Positions 7,907 through 14,911 of a stretch of 41,917 nucleotides of DNA are shown piece by piece. This DNA is from Opitutia bacterium UBA6410. Lineage in GTDB: Bacteria; Verrucomicrobiota; Verrucomicrobiia; Opitutales; Intestinicryptomonadaceae. Position numbers and translations under genes: made by a program. Each line of letters begins with the position of its first letter. Positions within the stretch are counted from its first letter, which is position 1. The DNA lies in assembly GCA_002437405.1 (NCBI GenBank), contig DJPO01000114.1, positions 1-41,917 of the forward strand, given 5' to 3'. The notes beneath the pieces were generated by a model. The model was given only the letters and a program-made list of their open reading frames with translations, did not search any database and was not told where the DNA came from.

Positions 7907-8389
7907 ATGATGATAAGCAAGACAAAGATTTCGGCTGCTGGGGTTAAGCAGGTTGAAATTACTCGCGAGATGGTTGAAATTTTTGGGTTACCAGTGAAGG
8001 CTATTGGCAAGTGGGCGGTTATCGAGCGGCGTGGTTTTAACTATCGATTGCGGAAGGTTCGTCTGGACGGGGATTTTGCTTCCGACAAATACAACAATCA
8101 TCAGAAGATTTCCTGCAAGGTATGGGCTCAGATGTTTGGAGGTGAACGTTGCGCCAAGTTTGAATTTTCAAAACTTTCCGTTCGCAAGCGCAGATGGGTG
8201 ATGTCTTTAATTGACGAATTTTTGAAGATTCCAGAACTGCAGAAGTCCATCGAAAATTTAGGGCATGATGAGGTTATATTACGCATTCTTGACGACACTT
8301 CGGCGAATCGCGAAGGCGGCAAATTATACAGTTCCATTGAAAGTGCGTTAAGCTATTGGAAGCGTAATTATGGAAGGAATGGGAAATGA
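7907..8389 (+). CDS. Hypothetical 160-aa basic protein at the island end
   Basis: 160 aa, not recognised. It is rich in Lys and Arg, has no signal peptide or membrane helix, and ends in a basic tail (YWKRNYGRNGK). The N-terminal third (VEITREMVEIFGLP, then KWAVIERRGFNYRLRKVR) looks like a compact alpha/beta domain; residues 85-160 look helical. It is the only plus-strand gene between the four-gene operon and the tRNA-Arg fragment, and has its own palindromic upstream element. Position beside an attachment site would suit a recombination-directionality factor or island regulator, but at 160 aa it is large for an excisionase and I see no helix-turn-helix. Start choice between the tandem ATGs at 7907 and 7910 is open. 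Coding potential is good: longest frame here, with a weak SD. Confidence 0.6.
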   Translation: MMISKTKISAAGVKQVEITREMVEIFGLPVKAIGKWAVIERRGFNYRLRKVRLDGDFASDKYNNHQKISCKVWAQMFGGERCAKFEFSKLSVRKRRWVMSLIDEFLKIPELQKSIENLGHDEVILRILDDTSANREGGKLYSSIESALSYWKRNYGRNGK

Positions 8390-8605
8390 GCATTCGACTA
8401 AAATACTGTCAAAATAAATGGTCAGAATTTGGTAAGGATTTTTCTGTAAAATTACGCAAAAATACGGTGTTTTTGATAGTGTTTAATGTCTTAAAAATGC
8501 GTAAGAATACGCAAGGATTTCCGCGCTTCAAATTTTGCAACTTGCTAAAATCAAACAAAATACAAAATGAAAGAAAAATAAATATGGATAGAATATATTC
8601 AAAAA
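8390..8605. other. Non-coding AT-rich terminal segment of the island, with short repeats
   Basis: No convincing gene. An 81-codon frame from 8386 runs on into the tRNA fragment and is probably chance. The segment has a 7-8 bp word repeated three times: TTACGCAA (8452-8459, direct), TGCGTAA (8498-8504, inverted) and TACGCAA (8508-8514, direct). Short iterated sites 90-150 bp from an attachment junction are typical of arm-type integrase binding sites. That reading is inference from position and pattern only. Confidence 0.4.
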
Positions 8606-8642
8606 TAGGAAGCGCTCGTTCTATCCGTTGAACTACAGGGGC
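8606..8642 (-). pseudogene. Truncated tRNA-Arg(CCU), 5' half only; island attachment junction
   Basis: Reading leftward from 8642 on the minus strand, the sequence gives an acceptor 5' strand GCCCCTG (8642-8636), TA, a D-arm GTTC/GAAC with an AACGGATA loop (8633-8618), a G, then the 5' anticodon stem AGCGC (8616-8612) and loop TTCCTA with anticodon CCT at 8609-8607. After A8606 the match stops: the next bases (TTTTTGAATAT) cannot close the anticodon stem and no T-arm or CCA end follows. Base composition changes here from GC-rich to AT-rich. This is what integration at the anticodon loop of a tRNA-Arg(CCU) leaves behind. A complete copy would be expected at the other island end, left of the window. 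Confidence 0.8.
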
Positions 8643-8656
8643 GGGATAAAGTGGGG

Positions 8657-8688
8657 ATTATAAGACCATAGAGCGTCCCGAAAGTCAA
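8657..8688 (-). promoter_or_regulatory. Promoter-like elements upstream of the truncated tRNA-Arg
   Basis: On the minus strand, TTGACT (8688-8683) and TATAAT (8662-8657) lie just ahead of the tRNA 5' end at 8642. The -10 position puts initiation about 7 nt before the tRNA. The 20-nt spacer is longer than the usual 17, so the -35 assignment is weaker than the -10. A 9-bp inverted repeat (GGGATTATA 8654-8662, TATAATCCC 8690-8698) brackets the elements. If active, it now transcribes half a tRNA and then reads into the island. Confidence 0.5.
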
Positions 8689-8795
8689 CTATAATCCCGA
8701 TGGAGTCGGATTGGAGGTAGCTCGGGGTTGGATTGAATGGGTATGGCGTTGTGTGCTGTTTATGGGGGAAATTTCGGCTTTGGCGGGTTGTGGGG

Positions 8796-9479
8796 CTATT
8801 GGGCGGTTCTTGACCAGCGGTAGCCTACGCCGCGGATTGTTTCTATTAGTTGCGCTTTGTCGCCGAGTTTTTTTCTCAGTCCTACTATTTGGACGTCGAT
8901 TGCCCTGTCTGTTACTGCGTAGCCGACTCCGTGGACGTAGTTGATTATTTCGTCGCGCGTGAATACTCGCCCTGTGGACGTCAGGAACATTTTTAGCAGG
9001 GCGAATTCGTTTGCCGTCAGTTGCAGGGGTTTGCCGTCGAGTTCCGCTTCGTGGTATTGCGGGCGCAGGGTTATCCCGTTGCGCGAGATTGTTTCGTTTT
9101 CGGAGGAGTCGGGTTCGCGCAGGCGGGCTTTTATTCTCGCTATCAGAACGCGCGGGCTGAAGGGTTTGGTCATGTAGTCGTCCGCGCCGTATTCCAGCCC
9201 GCTTACGATGTCCGATTCTTCTCCGCGGGCGGTCAGCATTATTATCGGAACTTGTTTCATCGCCGTGTCGGCGCGGTAGATTCGGCAGAAGTCCATTCCG
9301 TCCATTCCTGTCAGCATCAGGTCGAGGAGGATCAGGTCGAAATGTTCGCGTTCGAGGATTTTCAGCGCGTTTTCGCCCGAGTCCGTGCAGACGTATTCGT
9401 ATCCGTTTTTGCGGAGGTTGAAGGCGATGAGTTCCGCGATGTTGTGTTCGTCTTCGACTATGAGAATTTTCTTTGCCAT
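8796..9479 (-). CDS. phoB: PhoB-type response regulator (OmpR/PhoB family)
   Basis: 227 aa, the usual length. The receiver domain (4-115) has the acidic pair E9-D10, phosphoacceptor D53 in LILLDLML, T83 and K105 in MTKPFS. A winged-helix DNA-binding domain (about 128-223) follows with ELDGKPLQLTANEFALL and the C-terminal hairpin ETIRGVGYRW. The gene begins 2 nt after phoR ends, so the pair is translationally coupled. The divergent porin-pst operon makes phosphate-starvation control by far the likeliest role: phosphorylated PhoB would activate the pst side and its own operon from the repeats at 11321-11348. The name rests on context as well as family, because many OmpR-family regulators look alike. 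No clear terminator is visible between the stop and the tRNA fragment. Confidence 0.88.
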   Translation of the reverse strand: MAKKILIVEDEHNIAELIAFNLRKNGYEYVCTDSGENALKILEREHFDLILLDLMLTGMDGMDFCRIYRADTAMKQVPIIMLTARGEESDIVSGLEYGADDYMTKPFSPRVLIARIKARLREPDSSENETISRNGITLRPQYHEAELDGKPLQLTANEFALLKMFLTSTGRVFTRDEIINYVHGVGYAVTDRAIDVQIVGLRKKLGDKAQLIETIRGVGYRWSRTAQ

Positions 9480-9481
9480 TT

Positions 9482-11248
9482 TTATGCGGATTTTAGGATT
9501 ATCGTGAAAGTCGAGCCTTTGCCGACTTCGCTTTTGAGTTCGACTTTGCCCGAGTGGATAATCGCGATATGCTTTACGATTGCCAGCCCCAAGCCCGTTC
9601 CGCCGAGCGCCCTCGAGCGTCCTTTGTCGACGCGGTAGAAGCGTTCGAAGACGCGTTCGGCGTGTTCGGGGGCGATTCCCTGTCCGTTATCGCTTACGGA
9701 GATTCTCACGGTTTCGCCGTCGTCGGTGGCTGCGATTTTTACGTCGGAATTTTTTTTGCCGTATTTTATCGCGTTGCCGATTAGGTTGCTTACGGCGATG
9801 GTCAGGAGCATTTCGTCGCCGCGGACTTGCACGGAGTCGGGGCAGTCGGAAATTATGTCCATGCCGTTTTGTTCGGCGCGGGCTGCGTTGTTCGAGATTG
9901 CGGAGGCGATTACCGAAGCGATTTTTACTTTTTCGAAATTGCGCGAGATGATTTTCTCGGCGGAGTCGAGTTTTGTGAGCAGGAGCATATTGTCGACGAG
10001 CAGCGCGAGCTTGTCGCTTTCCGCCGAGATGATGTCGCATATATGCGCGCTTTCCTCGGGGGTGTCGGCGTCCTGTAGCGATTCCGCCGCGGCGCGCAGA
10101 GCCGTGAGGGGCGTTTTTAGCTCGTGCGAGGCGCCCGCGACGAACTCGCGCCGCAGGGTTTCCATTTCCTTGATTTTGGAGATGTCGTGCAGGGTGATGA
10201 GCGCGCGGGGGCGGCTCGACGCGTACGGGAGAATCGAGCTGGAGAGCGCGAAAGTCTTGCCCTCCGAAAGCTCGATTTCGCAATGCACGGGCTGTTTTTC
10301 GGCGAAAGTTTTGTCGATTGCTTCAATCAGATTTATGTTGCGGAAGAAGTCGGGGATTTTCGGTTTTTCCGCCTGCGATGGGAGTCTGAAAAGCTCGGCG
10401 GCGGCTTTGTTCATTCGCAACACCGTGCCGTCGTCGGCGCAGATGAAGACCGCGCCGTTCATGTGGGCGAAGATTTCGTCGAGCTCGCAGTTGCGCTTGT
10501 GCAGCGAGTTTATCCGCCTGCCGAGCTCTTCGGACATCGAGCGCATCGCGTCGGAGAGAATCCCGATTTCCTCGATATTGCAGCGCGCCATCGGCACGTC
10601 TTTGTTGCCCGACGCCAGAAGTTTTGCCGATCTCGTAAGCTCGCCAATCGGGCGGCAGATGCCGCGGGCTACGATTAGGCTTGCGATTATCGAGAGCGCA
10701 AGAGCCGCCGCCGAGAGCCCGAGAATTTCAAGCCCGAGCATTTGCTTTGCCTGCGCCAAGTCGGACATGGGTATTGAAATTCTGGCGCAGAAGGGGAACG
10801 AGCCGTCCGCGTTGGCTTTGCCCGCGGGGGTTGCGAGGTACAGCATTCGCGTTTTCAGCGTCTGCGAATAGCGGATATCGTGCGAGATTTTCCCCGCGAG
10901 AGCCTCGGCGATTTCCCTGCGTTTTAGGTGGTTTTGCATGCCCGCGCCGTCGCGGTCGGAGTCGAAGAAAACCGCGCCGTCCGCGCCGACGAGAGTCGCG
11001 CGCATATGGTTTTTGCCGCTGAATGCCGAGCAGACCCGCGCGGCTTCGGCGAGCTCGGTTTCCGTCCCGCCGCCGATTGCGTTTACGACCATTGCCGATA
11101 CGTCCGAGAGCGTGCGGCGCAGGTTGCGCTTGTATACGCCCTCGAGCAGCGAATACGCGCTTATTCCTACAACCGCAGTTATCAATGCGCTCACGCCGAA
11201 AACCCCGACGAATACGCGCGTGTTTATCTTTGAAAATAGGCGTTTCAT
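9482..11248 (-). CDS. phoR: PhoR-type sensor histidine kinase
   Basis: 588 aa from the ATG at 11248 (MKRLFSKINTR). A TTG nine codons upstream (11275) is also in frame, but neither has a strong SD. Layout: membrane helix at about 12-33, periplasmic domain to about 172, second helix 173-195, HAMP 196-250, PAS 253-360, then HisKA with H375 in GASHELKTPL. The ATPase domain has the N box (NLIGNAIKYG), G1 (DNGQGIA, 520-526) and G2 (GGTGLGLAIV, 549-558). The sizeable periplasmic domain is unlike E. coli PhoR, which has almost none, and more like Gram-positive PhoR/WalK-type kinases. In E. coli the phosphate signal comes through the PstSCAB-PhoU complex rather than direct binding; the neighbouring pst-phoU genes suit that here. 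It phosphorylates the regulator encoded immediately downstream. Confidence 0.88.
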   Translation of the reverse strand: MKRLFSKINTRVFVGVFGVSALITAVVGISAYSLLEGVYKRNLRRTLSDVSAMVVNAIGGGTETELAEAARVCSAFSGKNHMRATLVGADGAVFFDSDRDGAGMQNHLKRREIAEALAGKISHDIRYSQTLKTRMLYLATPAGKANADGSFPFCARISIPMSDLAQAKQMLGLEILGLSAAALALSIIASLIVARGICRPIGELTRSAKLLASGNKDVPMARCNIEEIGILSDAMRSMSEELGRRINSLHKRNCELDEIFAHMNGAVFICADDGTVLRMNKAAAELFRLPSQAEKPKIPDFFRNINLIEAIDKTFAEKQPVHCEIELSEGKTFALSSSILPYASSRPRALITLHDISKIKEMETLRREFVAGASHELKTPLTALRAAAESLQDADTPEESAHICDIISAESDKLALLVDNMLLLTKLDSAEKIISRNFEKVKIASVIASAISNNAARAEQNGMDIISDCPDSVQVRGDEMLLTIAVSNLIGNAIKYGKKNSDVKIAATDDGETVRISVSDNGQGIAPEHAERVFERFYRVDKGRSRALGGTGLGLAIVKHIAIIHSGKVELKSEVGKGSTFTIILKSA

Positions 11249-11320
11249 AAATCCGATTTTGTGGAATTTCGACAAGCTTTAAGTCTCAAAACGGCGGCTC
11301 GTCAACCGCAATTTCACACG

Positions 11321-11348
11321 CTAACACAATTCTAACTTGACGCAAACA
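11321..11348. promoter_or_regulatory. Putative Pho box: three hexamer direct repeats, 11-bp period
   Basis: CTAACA (11321-11326), CTAACT (11332-11337) and CAAACA (11343-11348) are direct repeats separated by exactly 5 bp. Tandem TTAACA-like hexamers at an 11-bp period are the known PhoB/PhoP recognition pattern in several phyla. The site sits between divergent phoR (73 bp away) and the phosphate porin (183 bp away). A TTATAT at about 11370-11375 could be the porin-side -10. A shared site controlling both sides is the natural reading. Confidence 0.55.
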
Positions 11349-11438
11349 AAAACCGAGCAAACGCGTGCGATTATATGCGCGTTGCCTGTAATAAAAAGCC
11401 GCGCGAAGGCGCGTGCGGGGAAAATCCCGAACGCAATT

Positions 11439-11455
11439 CTAACAAACGGCGAACG
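11439..11455 (+). promoter_or_regulatory. Possible second, weaker Pho-box-like repeat pair
   Basis: CTAACA (11439-11444) and CGAACG (11450-11455) again lie 11 bp apart, 76 bp before the porin start. Only the first half-site is a good match. It could be a secondary site serving the porin-pst transcript alone. Weak evidence. Confidence 0.25.
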
Positions 11456-11530
11456 AAAACAAAATTACGGTGTGCGAAGATATGCGCATATTTCGGGGAA
11501 CTCCCGAGATGCAAAACAAAAAAAATAAAA

Positions 11531-12775
11531 ATGAACAGCAAACTCACAAGCATACTTCTGGCCGCGACCTTCGCGGTATCGCCGCTCCTGCACGCGCAGG
11601 ACAAGGCAACACTCGACCTTCTCGTCGCAAAGGGCGTCATCACCCGCGCCGAAGCCGACGGGGTCTCCAAAAAAGCCGTACAGGTATCGGCTAAGGAAAA
11701 ATCGACAAAGTCGATAAAAATTTCCGGACGCCTGCAGATGCAGTACGAAAACATAAACGTGGACGAAACGGTTGCGGGAGTCGAAAACTCGCTCGTTTCG
11801 CAGAACAACTTTTTGATGCGCCGAATCTTCCTCGGAATGAACGCCGACCTCGGTGCGGGCTGGTCTACGGAAATCGTGACCGACTTCATGTCCGACAAGA
11901 CAAACTACATCGACAAGGCGGTCGTCACGAAGAAAGTCGATTGGGACTACCTGCAGGGCAAGCTTGCATTCGGATTCCAGAAGATTAACTTCGGTCTCGA
12001 GGAAAACACTTCTTCGGCGAAGATGGCGACAATCGAACGCTCTCTTGCCACCCGCTACTTCACCGAACCCGCCTCGTCCACGACGATGGGTATCGGCGCG
12101 CGCCACGTCGGCGTATTCTGGAGCGGAAAAATCCCGCAGGTCGACGGACTCGAATACTCGCTTTCGCTCACCAATTCGTACAGCAACAACGCGGGCAAGG
12201 CTCTCAACAACGCCAACGATTTGATGTACGCGGCGGGGGTATCCTACAAGGCGAACATCGACAAGGCTGCCGTGAAGGTCGGCTCGAACTTCGTCTACAC
12301 GAACGGTCTCGACGTAAACAACGGCGGCAAACACCGCGACGCAGTTGGCGTCAACCCGTACATTACCTTCGCGTGGTCGGGTCTGACAGTCCAGAGCGAC
12401 TTCCTGCTCGCCTCGGTTCAGGACGGCGGAATGGGCAACACCCAAAACGCCACCCCCATGGGCGTAAACGTCTCGGCGGAATATAAATTCGACATCGGCG
12501 AATTCGGGCAAATCGCCCCCGTAGTCCGCTACTCCTGGCTCGATACCGACGGCAGGGGCATAAAGATGGGCGACGCGGTAAGACGCTCCAACAGCGGCAA
12601 AACCTACAATGCGGGACAGAGCGTATACATCGGCGCGAACTGGTACATAATCGGCGACTCTCTGAAATTCCAGCTCGGCTACGAATGGGCGCAGCTTAAC
12701 GACAACACCGCCCAGACCGTCGCCCAGCATTCGGAGGCGAACGCCGTCAGAGCCCAGATTCAGGTTCTCTTCTAA
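11531..12775 (+). CDS. Phosphate-selective outer-membrane porin (OprO/OprP type)
   Basis: 414 aa from ATG 11531. A signal peptide is clear (MNSKLTSILLAATFAVSPLLHA, cleavage before QDKAT). A short segment (LDLLVAKGVITRAEADGVSKK) follows, of the kind that precedes the barrel in OprO/OprP-like porins, then a barrel with alternating aromatic strands (SGRLQMQYEN, ATLIVTDF-like patterns, FLMRRIFLGMNADLGAGWS) and a terminal strand ending in Phe (AQIQVLF), the usual outer-membrane insertion signal. Family members form trimers that pass phosphate or polyphosphate. Position at the head of the pst operon, behind a Pho-box-like site, supports phosphate uptake. The frame is open upstream to 11375, but that part is not signal-like. 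There is no SD: the start is preceded by an A-rich stretch, as also at pstS. Confidence 0.85.
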   Translation: MNSKLTSILLAATFAVSPLLHAQDKATLDLLVAKGVITRAEADGVSKKAVQVSAKEKSTKSIKISGRLQMQYENINVDETVAGVENSLVSQNNFLMRRIFLGMNADLGAGWSTEIVTDFMSDKTNYIDKAVVTKKVDWDYLQGKLAFGFQKINFGLEENTSSAKMATIERSLATRYFTEPASSTTMGIGARHVGVFWSGKIPQVDGLEYSLSLTNSYSNNAGKALNNANDLMYAAGVSYKANIDKAAVKVGSNFVYTNGLDVNNGGKHRDAVGVNPYITFAWSGLTVQSDFLLASVQDGGMGNTQNATPMGVNVSAEYKFDIGEFGQIAPVVRYSWLDTDGRGIKMGDAVRRSNSGKTYNAGQSVYIGANWYIIGDSLKFQLGYEWAQLNDNTAQTVAQHSEANAVRAQIQVLF

Positions 12776-12817
12776 CGATTCATAACGATACGGATAATAT
12801 CAATCATAACAACCGTT

Positions 12818-12835
12818 CCGCGCCTTCGGGCGCGG
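12818..12835 (+). other. GC-rich hairpin with TTCG tetraloop between porin and pstS
   Basis: CCGCGCC-TTCG-GGCGCGG forms a perfect 7-bp stem closed by a very stable UUCG-type loop, 43 bp after the porin stop and 63 bp before pstS. No T-run follows on the plus strand, so it is not a standard intrinsic terminator. It could protect the 3' end of a porin-only mRNA or cut read-through, giving unequal porin and pst levels. Confidence 0.55.
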
Positions 12836-12897
12836 GGCGTTCCGAAAAAAACAAACCTAAAAACATTCTCCAAAAAATCTAAAAATTTTTTCCTACC

Positions 12898-13728
12898 ATG
12901 AAAAAAGCAATAGCAACAACCCTAAGTTTAATCGTTCTTGCGGCGGCGGGACTTTCCGCAGCCCCCGCGGGAGCCCAAAAAAACATCGTTCTCGACGGTT
13001 CGACGACTGTCGGCCCGATTGCCAAGGCGTTCTCCGACTATTATAAGGAAAAGAGCGGCGTCGGCGCGACAATCAGCGAATCCGGTAGCGGCAACGGCGT
13101 AAAGAGCCTCATCAACGGCGCGTGCGACATCGCGAATATGTCCCGCTTCATGAAAGAGTCCGAATTCAAGACCTGCGTCGAAAAAGGAATCCTGCCCGTC
13201 GCCCATGTCGTTGCGTTCGACGGCTTGGCGGTTGTCGTCAACCCCGCCAACAAAGTCTCGGCGTTGACCGACGCTCAGATTGCCGACATCTACACGGGTA
13301 AAATCACAAACTGGAAGCAGCTGGGCGGCGACGACGCGGAAATCGTCGTAATCTCCCGCGACACGAACAGCGGCACCTACGAAACGTTCAACGAACTTAT
13401 CCTGCGCAAAAAGGCGGTAGTCAAGGGCGCGGAATACGTCGGCTCGAACGGGCAGGCAAAGACCCGCGTGGCTTCGACCAAAAACGCAATCGCCTACGTC
13501 GGTCTCGGCTTTGTCGACGACACGGTAAAGACCCTCTCGGTAGACGGAATTCTGCCCTCCGCCAAGACGATTGTCTCGGGCAAATACCCGATTGCAAGAC
13601 CCCTGTTCATGTTCACCAACGGCTACCCGAAAATGGGTTCTGCGGTATACGACTTCGTAACGCTCCACCTCACCGAAGAGGGGCGCGAAATCGTCAAGGA
13701 TTTGGGATACATTCCCGTTGTTCAATAA
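12898..13728 (+). CDS. pstS: Phosphate-binding periplasmic protein PstS
   Basis: 276 aa with a signal peptide (cleavage after APAGA, before QKNIV). It captures inorganic phosphate and hands it to the PstC-PstA channel. Phosphate-loop features are visible: LDGSTTVGPIAKAF near the N-terminus, ESGSGNGVKSL, MSRFM, and SRDTNSGTYETF, which supply the Ser/Thr/Arg/Asp ligands. GLAVVVNP and LTDAQIADIYTGKITNW are family signatures. The length is that of the shorter PstS class. It is the first gene after the porin, 122 bp away, and lies 19 bp before pstC. There is no SD; a T-rich tract (AAAAATTTTTTCC) precedes the ATG. TAACG repeats near 12773 and 12783 have a 10-bp rather than 11-bp spacing, so I do not call a second Pho box. 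Confidence 0.93.
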   Translation: MKKAIATTLSLIVLAAAGLSAAPAGAQKNIVLDGSTTVGPIAKAFSDYYKEKSGVGATISESGSGNGVKSLINGACDIANMSRFMKESEFKTCVEKGILPVAHVVAFDGLAVVVNPANKVSALTDAQIADIYTGKITNWKQLGGDDAEIVVISRDTNSGTYETFNELILRKKAVVKGAEYVGSNGQAKTRVASTKNAIAYVGLGFVDDTVKTLSVDGILPSAKTIVSGKYPIARPLFMFTNGYPKMGSAVYDFVTLHLTEEGREIVKDLGYIPVVQ

Positions 13729-13747
13729 TATAGCAAGAGTTGTAAGT

Positions 13748-14911
13748 ATGGACACGATAACCGCCGAATCGGGACGCGCCCGCCGCAAGGGGGCGCTGAT
13801 AATGGACAGGCACAGTTGCGCCGCGAAGATGCTGTTGGGCAAACTCGGGCGCGGGTTGCTGCTGTGCATTACGGCAGTCCCGACGGCGGCGGTCGTTTTT
13901 ATCCTGTTCTTTATATTCAGGGAGGCTCTCCCGTTTTTCGAGAATTTCGCGAACGTCCGCGAGTTCTTCACGAGCACGAACTGGGCGCCGTCGCGCGAGG
14001 GCGACCCGCATTTCGGCTCGCTTTCGATTTTATACGGAACTTTGATGGTGACGGTCGGCTCGTGCGCAGTGGCAGTGCCGCTGGGGATTGTCGCGGCAAT
14101 CGCGCTCAGCGAAATCGTAAGCGCGCGGCTTGCGCGCATCTTCCGCCCCGTCGTCGAACTTTTTGCGGCGATTCCGTCGGTCGCGTACGGATTTTTCGCG
14201 ATGGCGGTTTTCGCCCCGCTTTTGCAGAGCCGCGGCGGGATTATGATTGCGGTTTTGATTGCCCTCGTCGGGCTGCCGATAGCGCTCGTCGGCGGAATTC
14301 CCGTCGCCGAGGCGGTTTCGTCGCGCCTGTTTTCGAAGGCGTCGGGGGGCGTGAATGTCGCGATGCGCATAGCGGTTTCGGGAATTTTTTGCGGGGCGGT
14401 TTTGTACGCGGCATACGCGGTTTCGGGCGTCGAGATTTCGAGCGGAACGAACGCCTTCAACGCCTCGGTAATACTGGCGATAATGGCGCTGCCGACAATC
14501 GTCAGCATTTCGCAGGACGCCCTGTCGTCTGTCGGGCGCGATATGCGCGAGGGCTCGCTCGCACTCGGGGCGACGCGCTTCGAGACTGTCTTCAAGGTAA
14601 TTTTGCCGTGCGCGAAAAGCGGAATAGCCGTTGCCGTGATACTCGGGTTTATGCGCGTAATCGGCGAGACGATGGTCGTTTGGATGGCGTCGGGCAATTC
14701 GCTGAAAATCCCCGAACCGTTTTACAATTTCTTCGAGCCCGTGCGCACGCTTACGGCGACAATCGCGGGCGAAATGGGCGAAGCCGACCAGACGACCGGC
14801 TCGGCGCGCTACCACGTTTTGTTTGCAATGAGCCTTTGCCTGCTGCTTTCGGGAATGGGGCTTAACTATCTCAGCCAGCGCATAGTCTCGCGCGGAAAGT
14901 CGGGAAAATGA
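13748..14911 (+). CDS. pstC: Phosphate ABC transporter permease PstC
   Basis: 387 aa from ATG 13748, one of two channel subunits of the PstSCAB importer. Six membrane helices are apparent: about 40-62, a TLMVTVGSCAVAVPLGIVAAIAL helix, one with FAAIPSVAYGFFAMAVF, one with IMIAVLIALVGLPIAL, a late IAVAVILGFMRVIGETM region, and LFAMSLCLLLSGMGL. The cytoplasmic EAA loop that grips PstB is in the region SLALGATRFETVFKVILP. It is somewhat longer than E. coli PstC (319 aa) because of the N-terminal extension and the loop before the EAA region. An alternative start at 13802 has a better SD (AAGGGGG at 13787-13793). The end overlaps pstA by 4 nt (ATGA). Confidence 0.92.
   Translation: MDTITAESGRARRKGALIMDRHSCAAKMLLGKLGRGLLLCITAVPTAAVVFILFFIFREALPFFENFANVREFFTSTNWAPSREGDPHFGSLSILYGTLMVTVGSCAVAVPLGIVAAIALSEIVSARLARIFRPVVELFAAIPSVAYGFFAMAVFAPLLQSRGGIMIAVLIALVGLPIALVGGIPVAEAVSSRLFSKASGGVNVAMRIAVSGIFCGAVLYAAYAVSGVEISSGTNAFNASVILAIMALPTIVSISQDALSSVGRDMREGSLALGATRFETVFKVILPCAKSGIAVAVILGFMRVIGETMVVWMASGNSLKIPEPFYNFFEPVRTLTATIAGEMGEADQTTGSARYHVLFAMSLCLLLSGMGLNYLSQRIVSRGKSGK

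Noticed and set aside
8386..8631. 81-aa ORF overlapping the end of the 160-aa gene
   Set aside because: Runs through the tRNA-Arg fragment and the island junction, so it cannot be an evolved gene on either side; composition is low-complexity Lys/Asn.
8606..8642. Functional tRNA-Arg
   Set aside because: The anticodon stem cannot close and the T-arm and acceptor 3' strand are missing, so it is only a fragment.
12772..12787. TAACG repeats before pstS as a second Pho box
   Set aside because: Spacing is 10 bp rather than the 11 bp seen at 11321-11348, and only two poor half-sites are present.
12928..14697. 589-aa antisense ORF across pstS-pstC
   Set aside because: Long antisense frames are expected in GC-rich coding DNA; pstS and pstC are certain on the other strand.
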